A stretch of 64,000 nt of DNA from Isoetes taiwanensis. Taxonomy: Eukaryota > Streptophyta > Lycopodiopsida > Isoetales > Isoetaceae. This document shows, piece after piece, positions 1 to 12,223 of the stretch. The stretch's first letter is position 1. Every line of letters starts with the position of its first letter. The stretch spans positions 11,295,426 to 11,359,425 of the forward strand of contig JAJEKV010000036.1 in assembly GCA_021234155.1 (NCBI GenBank), written 5' to 3'. The notes under the pieces were generated by a model. That model was given only the letters and a program-made list of their open reading frames with translations. It did not search any database and had not been told where the DNA came from. The position numbers and the translations under genes were made by a program.

Positions 1-492
1 TGAACTCATTAGGGTCACCATTCCTTGATATTCCTTGACCAGGCATATTTGCTACACAAATTGTTCTGCAGAACTAGCCTAAACTACTTAATATAGTGAT
101 GAAAGTATGTTGAGCATACAAAAAATATATCTAACTTGAACCAAAGCAGGCTTCAAACTATCATGCATACAAAGGATAAAGACCTAGCAATCCGCAAATG
201 TTAAAAAGTAGGCTTTGCACAAGAAAAAATATAACTATCGTGTTTCGTATTTGCAAGCATACAAATATAAAATTAAGGCATGGAGATCTTTCTTTCAAAT
301 CATTAACTCAAATGGCAAGTGCTTTACTTGGAAATTCGAGGCACATAACAAGTATGCAAGATGCTTTGGGATCCAAACTTTGTTATGCAACATGCTTTGG
401 AATCCAAACTAATGGAGCGAATGTAATCCATTGGCACATGCACCATTAAGTATAACCTAAGAAAAGACATTTCTTAAAAACATTCTATCAAA
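1..492. other. Flank of CACTA-1, no gene seen
   Basis: AT-rich DNA with only short open frames that show no recognisable motif. It ends at the AAT duplication (493-495) that borders the CACTA-1 element. Three near-repeats around 330-410 (variants of atgctttgg plus atccaaact) are a small local duplication. I see nothing else to annotate. Confidence 0.4.
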
Positions 493-495
493 AAT

Positions 496-1380
496 CACTA
501 CAAGAGAAGGGGTCAATTAGTGTCATCAAAATGTCACCAGAACATTAGAAAGTGTACACTATGACATTATTGGTGACACTTGTATTCAAGTGATGATATA
601 CGTGCCACAATTTGTGTTACCTATAGCCTCACTCTTTGTGTCACCAATAGCGTTAATAACTTTGCTATGACGCTATAGATGTTGCTATTAGCAGCAGTTA
701 TAGCAACACTAGTTATTACACATATAGCATCAATGTTAGTGTCAGTGCTCACTAGTGACGTTATAGGTGTTGTTATTAGCATCAAATATAGCGTCAGTCC
801 TTGTTACACATATACCATCAATATTAGTGTCAATACCCACTAGTGACATTATAGGTGGTGTTATTAGCATCAAATATAGCGTCAGTCCTTGTTACACATA
901 TACCATCAATATTAGTGTCAGTACCCATTAGTGACATTATAGGTGGTGTTATTAGCATGAAATATAATAGCACCTTTAGTGTTACAAATTTTGTCAATGT
1001 TTGTATGATCATAGTATATGCCACAATAGATGTTACTATTAGTATTATCCCCCATCAATTGTCTCAAGCTTTATGTCAGTTCATATAATGATATTCGAGT
1101 GTTAGTAATAATAACATGACTGAAGATGTAGTATTTTTTATAGCTCCTTTATTACTTATGGTACCAATTGTAGTACGCAAACTTGTTTGCTCCAACATCA
1201 CAAGTAACGTTAGTACTTGTATCGATAATTGTATTCCTACCTATTGCCTTTAATATTACCATTTGGTTCATCTTGAAGGGTCAATAAAGCTATAGTATCA
1301 CAGTAAAATCACTAAGATTGCATCATTGGTATCACAAAACACATCAAGTGTTACCATTATAAATGAAATAGGCTCGCATT
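496..1380. repeat. CACTA-1 left subterminal repeat region
   Basis: Short, variably oriented motifs of the type gtgacattataggtg / tagcgtcag / tagtgtca recur throughout. At about 765-970 a unit of roughly 100 bp (tagtgacattataggtggtg through taccatcaatattagtgtca) is tandemly repeated two to three times. Similar motifs fill the opposite end (22120-22870). In En/Spm the subterminal repeats are bound by the TnpA protein, and the same role is inferred here. Confidence 0.75.
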
Positions 1381-1413
1381 CATAAAGATACATAAGCATT
1401 TGAAAAAAAATAA

Positions 1414-4400
1414 TTATGAAGTCAAACTTGCAAGTGATTCCTCATCCTTTATATCCTGCTCAATGTCCTCTAACTCATCATTACTGAGTTGTAGATGTAG
1501 TAGATGTTGAGGCACAATTTGAACTTCAACATTCTCGTCAATGGCATAGTCCACCACAACACGATTCGGTGATTGCATTGGCAAAGGTAACACATCATTC
1601 TCAATTGGACCTTGGTCATCTTCGAGTTGAGCACGTGTTATTCGTCCATATCGTGTTCTGGAATATCTATTTCATCGTAGATTGTATCATCAGTCTCAAG
1701 TGTAGGAGGAGATGTCTGGTTCGCTTCATTAGAAGATCCATCATGCAAAGTCAATGGATCAATCATACGACGAGATGCAGGAGTCGCATGAACCACAATC
1801 CACCAATCACTATCTTTCTGGTTCTTATGAAAGAAAACCTGCTCAACTTGCCTTGGAAAAACAAAAGGCTCATCCAGATCTCTCAAAAATTGGGTAGAGT
1901 TTACCTCATAAAAACCTGAAGGATGTTGCCTCATTGTGTGATTTCTTCCACGATAAGAGGCTTTGAACCACTTTGCCTTTAAAACATTCACCTTGAAGAA
2001 ACGAAAGTCAACTTCGATAATGTCTGTTATTTGAACAAACGTAATTGAGATCACTATCTACTGGCCGGTTGTCTCTGATGGAAGCTTGGCTCTTTTGTTG
2101 AAAGCACGCTGCAATGCCACAATCATATGTAACCCTACCCTTGTCAATGCTCGCAACACAAAAATGTTGGCCGTATGCCCACATGGATGTGTGGAATCTT
2201 GCCTGCAAAGGCACATATATTATCACCATGATAAAAAAAAACAAAAAGAGAACTTAGTGCAATATACCTTTTTTGAACATCCAAGTGCTATATTATAGTC
2301 ATCTGGACAAATTTCAACGCCCTTCTCTTGCTCCTCTTCCATCTGAGATATTAACCACTCACGTGGCATGATGTTCGGCAACTTCTCAGACTCGTTTTTG
2401 ACCTTTGAACGTTTTCCATGACGAGATCTCTTTGCCTGGACTTGGTGTCTTCTATTATCCTCATCATTTTTTCGTGCAATCTCGTACTTTTCCTGCCATT
2501 TATCTAGGCTATCACAATTAGCCATCAAAAACCCGTTTATCTGTAAATACGTATCATCATCGAGTCTGCGTTCTACCCCAAGGCCTTCAAGAACTTCTCC
2601 TATATCCTCTATACATTGCTCTTTCTTCCATATATGTGGAGCGTCCTCTTGTATTGATGTGGTGGCATCTGTCATGAAGAAAAGGATCTCTTGCACCAAA
2701 TGCCCTTCTGCGATACACCCTTCTGGTCTAGCCATTTGACGAACAAACCCCTTTGACTTTCATATATCGTTCCAAAAAGAACATCCAACGTCCAGGAGCT
2801 GGTCCAACCAAACGAATCTCTTCTGGAAGGTGTATCAGAAGATGTACTTGAAGATCAAAGAAGCTAGTAGGAAACTCTCGCTCTAAGATGCATAATAGTT
2901 CAACAACTTCAACCTCCATCTTTGATATATCAAAGGCATTAATTTCCTTTAAGGAAACCCACCTATCATGCATAAGATTGTTGTTATATAATACAATTTC
3001 ACATAATGGACAAAAAAACCATAAGTTTTATACCTCGCAAATTTTCCCAGGTGTCAAACAATTATCTATAGCGCATGGTAGAACGTGCTAAAATGAAAGG
3101 CAAATCTTGGTATCAAAAGATTATCTACCATGCATTGTGGAACTTGGTAAAGCAAATACAAAAAATGCATGTACTTACTAATAAGGTAAAGCAAATACAA
3201 AAGCATATAACCACTAAATGCAATTGATTTGAAATGTAATGGAATTCAAAAACTTACTTATAGAAACTTGTGCCAATCGTGTGTTTTCAATCCCTTAAGC
3301 TCACCATCTTTAGTGAATGCCTTACGTAAGGATGCACCATAACCTGTGGGTGTTCTCATACTAGATATCACTTGTTTGACTTGCTTCTCCTCTTTTTTGC
3401 TTAGTACCCAAGGTGCACTTTTGCACTTTCGCCCATTTTGGGGTGGCCATAATTGAGGCATTATATTTTGATCCTTCAAATCATTTCTACTAGCCAGAGT
3501 ATCACAATCACCAATTAAGTGTCTCCACAATGAGTGGCCAACATTCTTAAAGATGTGCATGGGGTCGAGCAAGTGTGCAATTTTTAGTTGTGACCAATAC
3601 TCAAGGCGATAGAAAATGGAAAATCGTTTCATACCAGGGGGTGCAACCACCAAACTATCATCAGTAAGATTTTGAGATTCACGAGCTTCTACCCAAGTAT
3701 CTAACCAATCCTTGGGGGTTCTTCTTTTTGGTTTTTCAGTATCTATACGTCCACGCATGGCATGTGCAGGTGGCAAAAACTTTTTATGGCCATGATATAC
3801 TTGTTTAGATAAATGCTTCGAGCGATAGCATGGCAACTCGACTCCACATGAAGGGCATCCGAACTTTCCACTTGTTTGCAAACCTATCCCATCAGAAATG
3901 AACGATGAGAAAAACTATACAATGCATCAATAAATAGAATAGAATAAAAGAAAGCCTATAGCATACAATGTATAACATATGTAACACACCTGATGCATAA
4001 CCAAATCCTGGGTAGTCATGAATGGTGAAACAACATATAGCATGAAAGGTAAATGCCTGAGGTGACCTGGTTATATCATACATTTGAATCCCTTTCCAAA
4101 GTATCTGCAACTCGTCAATAAGTGGCTCCAGATATACATCCATATTTTTTACTTGATACTTGCCTAACTTAAAAAGAGTTAGAAGATATGTGTCGCCACC
4201 GCATATATTATACTTAAATTGAGATTGATATATACCTGGAACAATAAGTGTCAACATGAGGTGCCCTGCCTTTGTTGCCATCCAGGGCGGGATGTTATAA
4301 TTCACTACCACAACAGGCCACACACTATGACTCGAGGACATATGTCCAAATGGACAAACTCCATCTAAACCAATGGCAAGACGCAAGTTTCGTGGTTCTG

Positions 4401-4680
4401 TTTTGAATATTGGCCACTTATCCTCAATATCCTTCATTGCTTCACCATCAACTGTGCATTTGTGCTCCGATGCTTTGAATGGAACTCCATAAGTGCACTA
4501 AGTGATGGGCATCGGAACACCCTTTGCAACCTCGGTATCAATGGCATATGACGCAAGACCTTTCTTGGAACTCCTGCTGTTTTCATCTTAAGGTCATATC
4601 TAGACTCATTACATTTTGGGCAAGTCTCCAAGTTCGCATAGTCATTACGGTATAGAATACAATACTGAAGCATGGAACAG
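1414..4680 (-). pseudogene. CACTA-1 TNP2-type transposase (Transposase_21, DUF4218, DUF4216), frameshifted
   Basis: This is the catalytic transposase of CACTA-1, read leftward. From the N-terminal side there is a CPKCNESRYD zinc motif near 4620, then GVPRKVLR-PLIPRLQRVFR near 4510-4570, and the LRLAIGLDGVCPFG-MSSSHS block near 4330-4390. The LDPMHIFKNVGHSLWRHL block follows near 3520-3575, and GLKTHDWHKFL at 3258-3290. A DUF4218-like piece (FFDLQVHLLIHLPEEIRL, about 2800-2860) and RPEGCIAEGHLV (2700-2735) come next. A DUF4216-like piece (EVDFRFFKVNVLKAKWF through DEPFVFPRQVEQVFF, about 1835-2010) precedes an acidic tail that stops at 1414. These blocks are standard for TNP2 of plant CACTA elements. 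Introns separate the pieces (for example 3882-3990). The frame changes without a plausible intron near 4465 and near 1645, so this copy is probably inactive. No exon for the usual N-terminal associated domain was found above 4680. Confidence 0.85.
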
Positions 4681-5482
4681 ATACAGCAGTGATGACATTT
4701 ATTTTATATTTCATTAGTTTGTATGACAAAGAACCGTGGCAAGCAGAACTGCCTGGCAAATTGCTCACCTACAGACCATGTCTGTAATTATCGTTGTATT
4801 GTATCTCATGAAAGCCCTTTGTTTGAATCCTTCTCCTTATGCATCTTTCATAAGCACAATTGTCTAGGACTGAGTGCAGAAATACAGATGAAACTGAATG
4901 TGCAGCCTATGTTATCTTTTAGAGAAATGGCATTGAACCATGAATTAGCAGAAGATCTTTTTATTGGTTGGCTAGGAGTTGGAGGGTTCTGGCTGGCCAG
5001 AATGCTGCATGATCAATTTCCTGTCAGTTTCAACTGTTTTATAGAGGCAAGGCAAAAGGCTCAATGTGGTATGAGCCTGTTTTTCAAGTGAAGACTCTGG
5101 AAAACAAAATTGTTTGGAGACATTGTCATTATCATGTAAAAAGGGGTGCAACTCCAGGAACATTTTATTTCTCTGTTCTTGATAATTAAATGGAGTAGTT
5201 TCACTTATCATTTCTTTCCCATAAGGACATCAACTCCTTTCAGCTCCATAGTCATTGGACATAAAATCTTACTTCATATTCATTGTAGGCAGAAAGCCCC
5301 CAGGTTCCTAATTTTTAAGCCTGCAGGTTTCCACTTACTTACCAAGCTGTAATCCACTGGTTTCAACCCTATGACAGCTGGATCTCCGATGTTCTGCATT
5401 TTCTATGCCATCATCTTTCATATTTTCTGTTGTGCATAGGTGCTCTAAGCTTTTATGGATATTACATGTTTCCATGTTTCAG
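4681..5482. promoter_or_regulatory. Intergenic space between the divergent CACTA-1 genes
   Basis: This 0.8-kb stretch lies between the start side of the leftward TNP2 gene and the first recognisable exon of the rightward TnpA-like gene, so it should contain their divergent promoters and possibly unrecognised first exons. No convincing TATA box or domain-bearing frame could be singled out. Short open frames on both strands lack recognisable motifs. Confidence 0.35.
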
Positions 5483-6390
5483 GTTTGTACGTATGAAGGA
5501 GGACAGATACATATGGATCAAGAAGGAAAAAGATTCATGAATTCAGCCATGGAACTTGTCAAACTTTATTGCCATGATATACATCAGCCATGGCCTTTAG
5601 TAAAAAGAAGCCATAAAGAAAAAGTCATTCATGCTTTGAAAAGCGATTATGGCACAGGTTTTTCTAGCCGCTGGGTCTTGAGAAAGCTTGGCAAGAGATG
5701 GAACGATTACAGGTGAGCATTTTTTAGTTTTCATCTTCATTTTAACTTTAGTTTCTAAAATATGTATTTACGATTTATTTATACAGATATAAATTGAGAA
5801 AGCAAGTACGAGAAAATCCCAGGATGACAAAACCTCAAGATTGCAAGAAAGACAAGGCCTGGGAGTTATTCAAAGAAGATAGTAAAAAGGAAAATGAGGA
5901 CAAGAAGATAAGATAAGATAAGATAAGAATTTTTACGTCCACGGGAACCCAACGGGTTATGGGACGGCACATGCAAGGGCAACAGCCCATCTAAAACCCG
6001 GGGACTAGGCCCCATCACCAAATACAATAACCAAATATTAAAAGGCTACCAAGAATAAGAGAAGGTAATGCTAATGCTAGTGGAAGAGCAAGCCAAGAAC
6101 TGGTTCAGGGGGATTAGACTCCATCAGAGTTGAATTTGTAAGTATGTTTGAATGTTTATCATATTTGCTAAATACTTAATATCCTAGTTTCGTGTTCAAA
6201 TATTTTAAGAATGTTTGATGCTCCTTGTAATTTGCATTTTCAATTTGAATGATCTAATCATTTTGTGTTTCAATAATTTTAGTTCAGGTATTATCGTGGA
6301 TATCCTACTACCATGCAACTAGAAGAGATAAAAAACCATGCAGGTGGGTTCAAAGAGTGGATCAAGACTCAAAAGGTCTCTGAATTTAAG
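5483..6390 (+). pseudogene. CACTA-1 TnpA-like gene, 5' exons
   Basis: The exon 5483-5712 starts after a TTTCAG acceptor and ends at a GTGAGC donor. It encodes a basic protein with GKRFMNSAMELVKLYC and FSSRWVLRKLGKRWNDYR. A further exon opens after TATACAG at 5787 (KLRKQVRENPRMTKP, then lysine-rich) and runs into a non-LTR-type tail insertion at about 5906. Another exon, about 6289-6390, encodes RGYPTTMQLEEIKNHAGGF-EWIKTQKVSEFK and ends at a GTAATG donor. Context and composition match the second protein of plant CACTA elements (TnpA, Ptta/En/Spm or Transposase_24-like), which binds subterminal repeats. The intron opening at 6391 contains the CACTA-2 insertion. The tail insertion interrupts the frame, so the gene is probably dead. 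Confidence 0.65.
5906..6055 (-). mobile_element. Non-LTR (LINE/SINE) 3' end with (TTATC)n tail
   Basis: Read on the minus strand this ends in CCCGTGGACGTAAAAATTC followed by about four TTATC units. On the plus strand it is (GATAA)n, then ACGTCCACGGG and a GC-rich body. The same signature, CCGTGGACGT plus an A-run plus a pentamer tail, occurs on the plus strand at 31690-31785. A short simple tail is typical of LINE or SINE 3' ends. The 5' limit (around 6055) is only a guess. No promoter boxes or reverse transcriptase were seen, so LINE versus SINE cannot be decided. Confidence 0.5.
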
Positions 6391-6419
6391 GTAATGATAT
6401 GTATAGATTAATCCAATCA

Positions 6420-7000
6420 CACTACAAGGGATCGTCGACGTCCAACGACGTCGCAACGACGATAAACGACGGATCCTCGTCGAACATCGACGACAACGTC
6501 GTTGAACGACGACAACGTCGTTTCGACGTCGTTCAACGACGTCTATCAGGGCTGACGTGTCGCATTTGCCTGCGTGGCATGGTATCACGCCAAAGGCGGG
6601 CGGGCCTGCTGCGATGTCAATACACGCCACCGGTGCGCCGTTCAACGACGTCTCCGACAGAAAGCGGCGTCGTAGCCGTCATGCGTAAAATGGGCGATTG
6701 CCAAAGGCGGCGCATGTCAAGACGCAGCGCCGGTGAACGTCGTTAAACGACGTCTCCGCAGAGCGGCGGCGCCTTGCGCGTCATGCGTGGAAATGGGCGG
6801 CGATTGCCAAAGTGGCGACCCTGCGTGTGTCAAGATTCTGCCGGGCGATCTGCGTCGTTGAACGACGTTACTGCGCCGACGTGTCACGCCCGTCTGCGTG
6901 GCATGGTGCTTTGGGTGCCAAGGCGGCGCACACTGCGTGCGAACACGTCGGCTTTAAACGTCGTTAAGCGGCGTGACCTGAAATTTTTTTTTTTTTTTTT
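6420..7000. repeat. CACTA-2 left subterminal palindromes
   Basis: Dense copies of the palindromic word ACGTCGTT-N-AACGACGT and its halves (for example 6425-6545, 6640-6650, 6735-6755, 6850-6870, 6945-6970), interspersed with GC-rich spacers. The same words recur at 7575-7745, 12700-13020, 13400-13530, 14155-14250 and, very densely, at 20600-21060. By analogy with En/Spm they are candidate binding sites for the element's TnpA-like protein. They are unusually rich in CpG and therefore potential methylation targets. A T-run of about 20 bases follows near 6985. Confidence 0.75.
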
Positions 7001-7008
7001 TTTTGCCA

Positions 7009-7037
7009 AATAAAACCCTAACCCTAACCTAACCCTA
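7009..7037 (+). repeat. Short interstitial telomere-like tract
   Basis: Directly after the T-run is a tract of three to four CCCTAA units with one shortened copy. It is a hexamer tract, not the heptamer CCCTAAA of most plant telomeres. It is too short to be a telomere and may act as a telo-box-like site or be chance. It lies within CACTA-2. Confidence 0.5.
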
Positions 7038-7574
7038 CATCCACGTTATAAGTGGATCCATCGATGTCATTTCTTTATTCTTATCTTTTGAGTGTTCTTC
7101 CCTATCTTGCTATAATGGTCCGGCGGTTGAAGACCACCTTCAGCGCGATATATTCCTTCTAGCGGTAATCCTCCTCCTCCAAGGGAAGACAACTCCGGCA
7201 ACCCCCCGCTTCTCCCGAGAGAACCCTCCCTTCACCATCGTGGCAAAGATGAGTGAAAAGGAGCTTCGATTGCACTAACATCCGGGCGTTCCATGCGGGA
7301 ACGATCAGTAGAATGGCTCACCGAGGCCAAACAAAGAGAAAACGACATTAATGGTGCGGATAATGATGCAAATGGTTGCATCAAACCATCACGCCCTCGG
7401 GATGGACATAAGTAATGTATAAGCTTTTTTTTATGAATGGAAACAATAAGTTTTTTTATCTATTTGTGTTGTCGTTGTATAAGCTTATTTTACGAATGGG
7501 AACAATCAGTTTTTTTATTTATTTGTGTTATTTGTATTGTATGTTGTTTCTGTTATGTTAAACAATCACAGTTG

Positions 7575-7745
7575 GTCGTTTAACGACGTTATGATCATTT
7601 GACGTTGTTAAACGACGTTTTGATCATCTGACGTGGCATATGAGGGGGCATCAGACGGCGCAAGCTGATGTGGCATGCCTAGGTGTCAGGACGACGACAT
7701 CTTGGCGTCGTTAAACGACGTCACACAGACGTCGATAAACGACGC
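7575..7745. repeat. Second block of CACTA-2 ACGTCGTT/AACGACGT motifs
   Basis: Several copies of gtcgtttaacgacgt and relatives lie in about 170 bp (7575-7620 and 7700-7745). They are separated from the left-end block by 0.6 kb without such motifs, in which I see no gene. Confidence 0.65.
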
Positions 7746-7934
7746 TAAATATGGCGGGAACCCGGCCGCTTGGGTTATTTACTTGTTATTTTCACTCGTT
7801 TGTTTCGGATTTTTTTGCGCCCGTGGGTCTTCATAAGGTAAGATCTCTGTTTTAATCTTTGTGGTTTTCCTCCAAATGCTAATAGATTAGAAGATTGAAT
7901 CTTGAAAGTATGTTAAAAACTTGAGGGATGCATG

Positions 7935-8128
7935 ATCAAGGTACTGGTCGGCTCCATCCCGAATGGAGAAGACTAGATGTATCGGGTTTATGCACCTCAG
8001 AACAAAAGTTTCAATCTTCATAGATTACAAAAGATTTGAAAGGTTGCGTGAATATAAGGTACTGGTCGACTCCATTTCAAATGGAGAGGACTAGATGTAT
8101 CGGGTTCAGGCACCCTTCAATCAAATGC
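7935..8128 (+). repeat. Two copies of a GGTCGGCTCC...TGGAGAAGACTAG module
   Basis: Two copies (from about 7939 and 8058, spacing about 120 bp) read ggtactggtcg(g/a)ctccat, then atggaga(a/g)gactagatgtatcgggtt. The same module, diverged, forms the tandem repeat at 16005-16350 in the same element (ggcatggtcggctccgcc, then tggagaagactaggtgttccgggt). Its role is unknown. Confidence 0.7.
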
Positions 8129-11100
8129 TCCGGGAGGGTGGTCATTAGCGTGCAGCCCCGGGGGGGAGCGCTGCCAGGAAGGGCTGCCTCGGGAACTTTT
8201 TTGGATCCCGCCTCCTGGGGTCCGGACTCTCCCCTCTTGTGAGGGATCCCTGCAAGGTCCTGGCCTCGTTTGACTTGGGGAAGGGTGCCAGCTCGGTTGC
8301 CCTGCAACGGGCTGCCCCGACCGTTCTAATGCTAACCCTTTGACCTAGACCTTCTCCAAAAATTCCGAAAATTGGGCCGTGTGCTGGAGATGAATTAGGG
8401 ATCCAGCTGGCAAAAAACCGGAATTTATTTTCATGCAATGCATTAATTGCGAATTCTGAATGTCTTGCCATTTGCAAAAGCCCCCGACTTCTACTTGCCA
8501 CATCGGGAGGAGGACAGGCCCAAACTCCGCTCCGTCCGGTTCCCCTTGCTCCGTATTCTCGGCTGCTACTTCGGCCGGGTCCCAAGTGCAACAGACCGGG
8601 ACTCGGCCCCAAAACGTAAACCCTTCTAGAGCACGGCAACCCACGGGGTTTTACGTTTGAGGCCCTCTCCTTGTCGGTCGGCCGGGACCTTGCGCCATGT
8701 CTTGAAGTGGAGTTGGGGTGTTGGCGCTTGAGCGCCGGGACCCTAAAATCCTCCTGAGGTTGCTTGCCCCAAATTTCCTCTCCCCAAGGCCACGGGGGCC
8801 GGACGGGCGACCTCCCTCTCCGAATCGCGTCGACTACGCCAATGGACTCGAAACATTGACATTGCCACGGGGACCAAGTTCCGTGGGCGGAAGACCACCC
8901 GAACTCCAAGAAGCGCCAAAGTAGCTCACTTCCATCACACTCGTAGTCAATTGGCCTAGGATGTGCATGCGGGATCTCTTGTGGAGGGAGGAGTGTTTCC
9001 TTCTTTTCGCAAAACCCGACGGTGTAACTTGCTCCCTAGGGTAATTTCGCCATTTCGGACGATTTGGCGGGGTCTATTTGCCATTCCGAGCATCCCGGTG
9101 CCCGAACGACAAAACAAAGGCGGTTTCTACAAAGGCCGACATCGGGGCGCCCCGCGGTTTGACAAGTTCTCCCGGACCGATCTGGAATCTTTTGGACCTT
9201 CCCGAAGAGGGGCCCTGAGCGGAGGATCCAAATCGATCGGGATAGGGGAACCGGGCTCGGGAGGGTGGTCATTAGCGTCAGCCCCGGGGGGCGCCGCCAG
9301 AAGGGCTGCCTCGAACTTTTTGGATCCCGCCTCACGGGGTCCTGACTCTCCCCTCTTGTGAGGGATCCCCGCAAGGTCCCGGGCCTCGTTTGACTTGGGG
9401 AAGGGTGCGGCTTCGGTTGCTCGCAAATCGGCTGCCCGACCGCTCTAATGCTAACCCTTTGACCTAGACCTTCTCCGAAAATTCAAAATTGGGCGTGTCT
9501 TGGAGATGAATTAGGGATCCAGCTGGCAAAACCGAATTTATTTTAGGTGCAATGCATTAATTGCGAATTCACGAATGTCTTGCCATCACAAAAGCGCCCC
9601 CCGACTTCTACTTGCCACATCGGGAGGAGGACAGGCCCAAACTCCGCTCCGTCAGTTCCCCTTGCTCCGTATTCTCGGCTGCTGCTTCTCGGCCAGGTCC
9701 CAAGTGCAACAGACCAGGACTCGGCCCCCAAAACGTAAACCCTTCTAGAGCCTGGCAACCCACAGGGTTTACGTTTGAGCCCTCTCCTTGTCGATTGGCG
9801 GGACCTTTGCGCCGTGTCTTGAAGTGGAGTTGGGGTGTTGATGCCTTGAGCCTTGGACCCTAAAATCCCTCCTGAGGTCGCTGCTTGCCCCAAATTTCCT
9901 CTCCCCAAGGCCCTGGGGACGGACGGGCGACCTCCCCTCTCCGGATCGCGATCGACTCGCCAATGGACTCGAACGTCGACATTGCCCTGGGGACCAAGTT
10001 CCGTGGCCAGAAGACCACCCGAACTCCAAGAAGCGCCAAAGTAGCTCACTTCCATCACACTCGTAGTCAATTGGCCTAGGATGTGCATGCGGGATACTGT
10101 CGTGGAGGGCGTGAGTGTTTCCTTCTTTCGCAAAACCGACCGTGTAACTTGCTTCCTAGGGTAATTTCGCCATTCCGGACGATTTGGCGGGATCTATTTG
10201 CCATTCGGAGCATCCCGGTGCCCAACGACAAAACAAAGGCGGTTTCTACAAGGCCGACATCGGGGCCTTCCCCGCGGTTTGACAAGTTCTCCCGGACCGA
10301 TCTGGAATCTTTTGGACCTTCCCGAAGAGGGGCCCCTGAACGGAGGATCCAACGGTTGGATAGGGGAACCGGGCTCCGGGAGGGTGGTCATTAGCGTGCA
10401 GCCCGGGGCGCCGCCAGAAGGGCTGCCTCGGGAACTTTTTGATCCCGCCTCTGGGGTCCTGACTCTCCCCTCTTGTGAGGGATCCCTGCAAGGTCCCGGC
10501 CTCGTTTGACTTGGGGAAGGGTGCCACCTCGGTTGCCACAGCGGGCTGCCCCGACCGCTCTAATGCTAACCCTTTCACCTAGACCTTCTCCAGAAAATTC
10601 CGAAAATTGGGCGTGTCTTGGAGATGAATTAGGGATCCAGTGGCCGGCAAAACCGAATTTATTTTCGTGCAATGCATTAATTGCGAATTTCACGAATGTC
10701 TTGCCATCACAAAAGCCCCAAACTTCTACTTGCCACATCGGAGGGGAGGACGGGCCCAAACTCCGCCCGTCGGTTCCCCTTGCTCCGTATTCTCGGTGCT
10801 GCTTCGGCCAGTCCCAAGTGCAACAGACCGGGGACTCGGCCCCAAAACGTAAACCCTTCTAGAGCACGGCAACCCACGGGGTTTACGTTTGGAGGCCCTC
10901 TCCTTGTCGATTTGGCGGGACCTTGCGCGCGTCTTGAAGTGGAGTTGGGGTGTTGGCCTTGAGGCCGGACCCTAAAATCCCCTCCGGAGGCTGCTTGCCC
11001 CAAATTTCCTCTCCCCAAGGCCACGGGGCCGGACGAGCGACCTCCCCTCTCGAGACAGCGATCGACTACGCCAATGGACTCGAACGTCGACATTGCCACA

Positions 11101-12223
11101 GGGGACCAAGTTCCGTGGGCCGGAAGACCACCCCAACTCCAAGAAGCGCCAAAGTAGCTCACTTCCATCACACTCGTAGTCAATTGGCCTAGGATGTGCA
11201 TGCGAGATCTTGTCTTGGAGGGCGTGGAGTGTTTCCTTCTTTCGAAAACCGGCCGTGTAACTTGCTCCCTAGGGTAATTTCGCCATTCCGGACGATTTGG
11301 CAGGGTCTATTTGCCATTCCGGAGCATCCCCGGTGCCCGAACGACAAAACAGTGCGGTTTCTACAAGGCCGACATCAGGACGCCCCGCGGTTTGACAAGT
11401 TCTCCCGGACCGATCTGGAATCTTTTGGACCTTCCCGAAGAGGGGCCCCTGAACGGAGGATCCAACGGTCGGATAGGGGAACCGGGCTCCGGGAGGGTGG
11501 TCATTAGCGTGCAGCCCCGGGGGGAGCGCTGCCAGGAAGGGCTGCCTCGGGAACTTTTTTGGATCCCGCCTCACGGGTCCTGGACTCTCCCCTTGTGAGG
11601 GGATCCCCGCAAGGTCCTGCCTCGCTTGACTTGGGGAAGGGTGCCAGCTTCGGTTGCCCCCCGCGGGCTGCCCGACCGTTCTAATGCTAACCCTTTGACC
11701 TAGACCTTCTCCGAAAATTCCGAAAATTGGGCCGTGTGCTGGAGATGAATTAGGGATCCAGCTGGCAAAAAACCGGAATTTATTTTCGTGCAATGCATTA
11801 ATTGCGAATTTACGAATGTCTTGCCACTGCAAAAGCGCCCCCCGACTTCTACTTGCCACATCGGGAGGAGGACAGGCCCAAACTCCGCTCCGTCAGTTCC
11901 CCTTGCTCCGTATTCTCGGCTGCTGCTTCTCGGCCAGGTCCCAAGTGCAACAGACCAGGACTCGGCCCCCAAAACGTAAACCCTTCTAGAGCCTGGCAAC
12001 CCACAGGGTTTACGTTTCGGAGGCCCTCTCCTTGTCAGATTCGGCCGGGACCTTGCGCCGTGTCTTGAAGTGGAGTTGGGGTGTTGACGCCAGAGCGCGG
12101 ACCCTAAAATCCCTCCGGAGGCTGCTTGCCCCAAATTTCCTCTCCCCAAGGCCCTGGGGACGGACGGGCGACCTCCCCTCTCCGGAATCGCGATCTGACT
12201 CTGCCAATGGACTCAGAACATCG
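8128..12223 (+). repeat. Tandem satellite, unit about 1.12 kb, about 3.7 copies
   Basis: The landmark gggagggtggtcattagcgt occurs at about 8131, 9259, 10378 and 11494, spacings of roughly 1.12-1.13 kb. The landmark gtgcaatgcattaattgcgaatt and the landmark gtagctcacttccatcacac recur with the same period. Units are GC-rich and differ mainly by one- to three-base insertions and deletions, so long open frames appear in every reading direction but do not persist between copies. That argues against coding function. The array lies wholly inside CACTA-2. I could not match the unit to a known family. Confidence 0.9.

Noticed and set aside
830-1088. Open frames on both strands inside the CACTA-1 left end
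   Set aside because: They are products of the subterminal tandem repeats.
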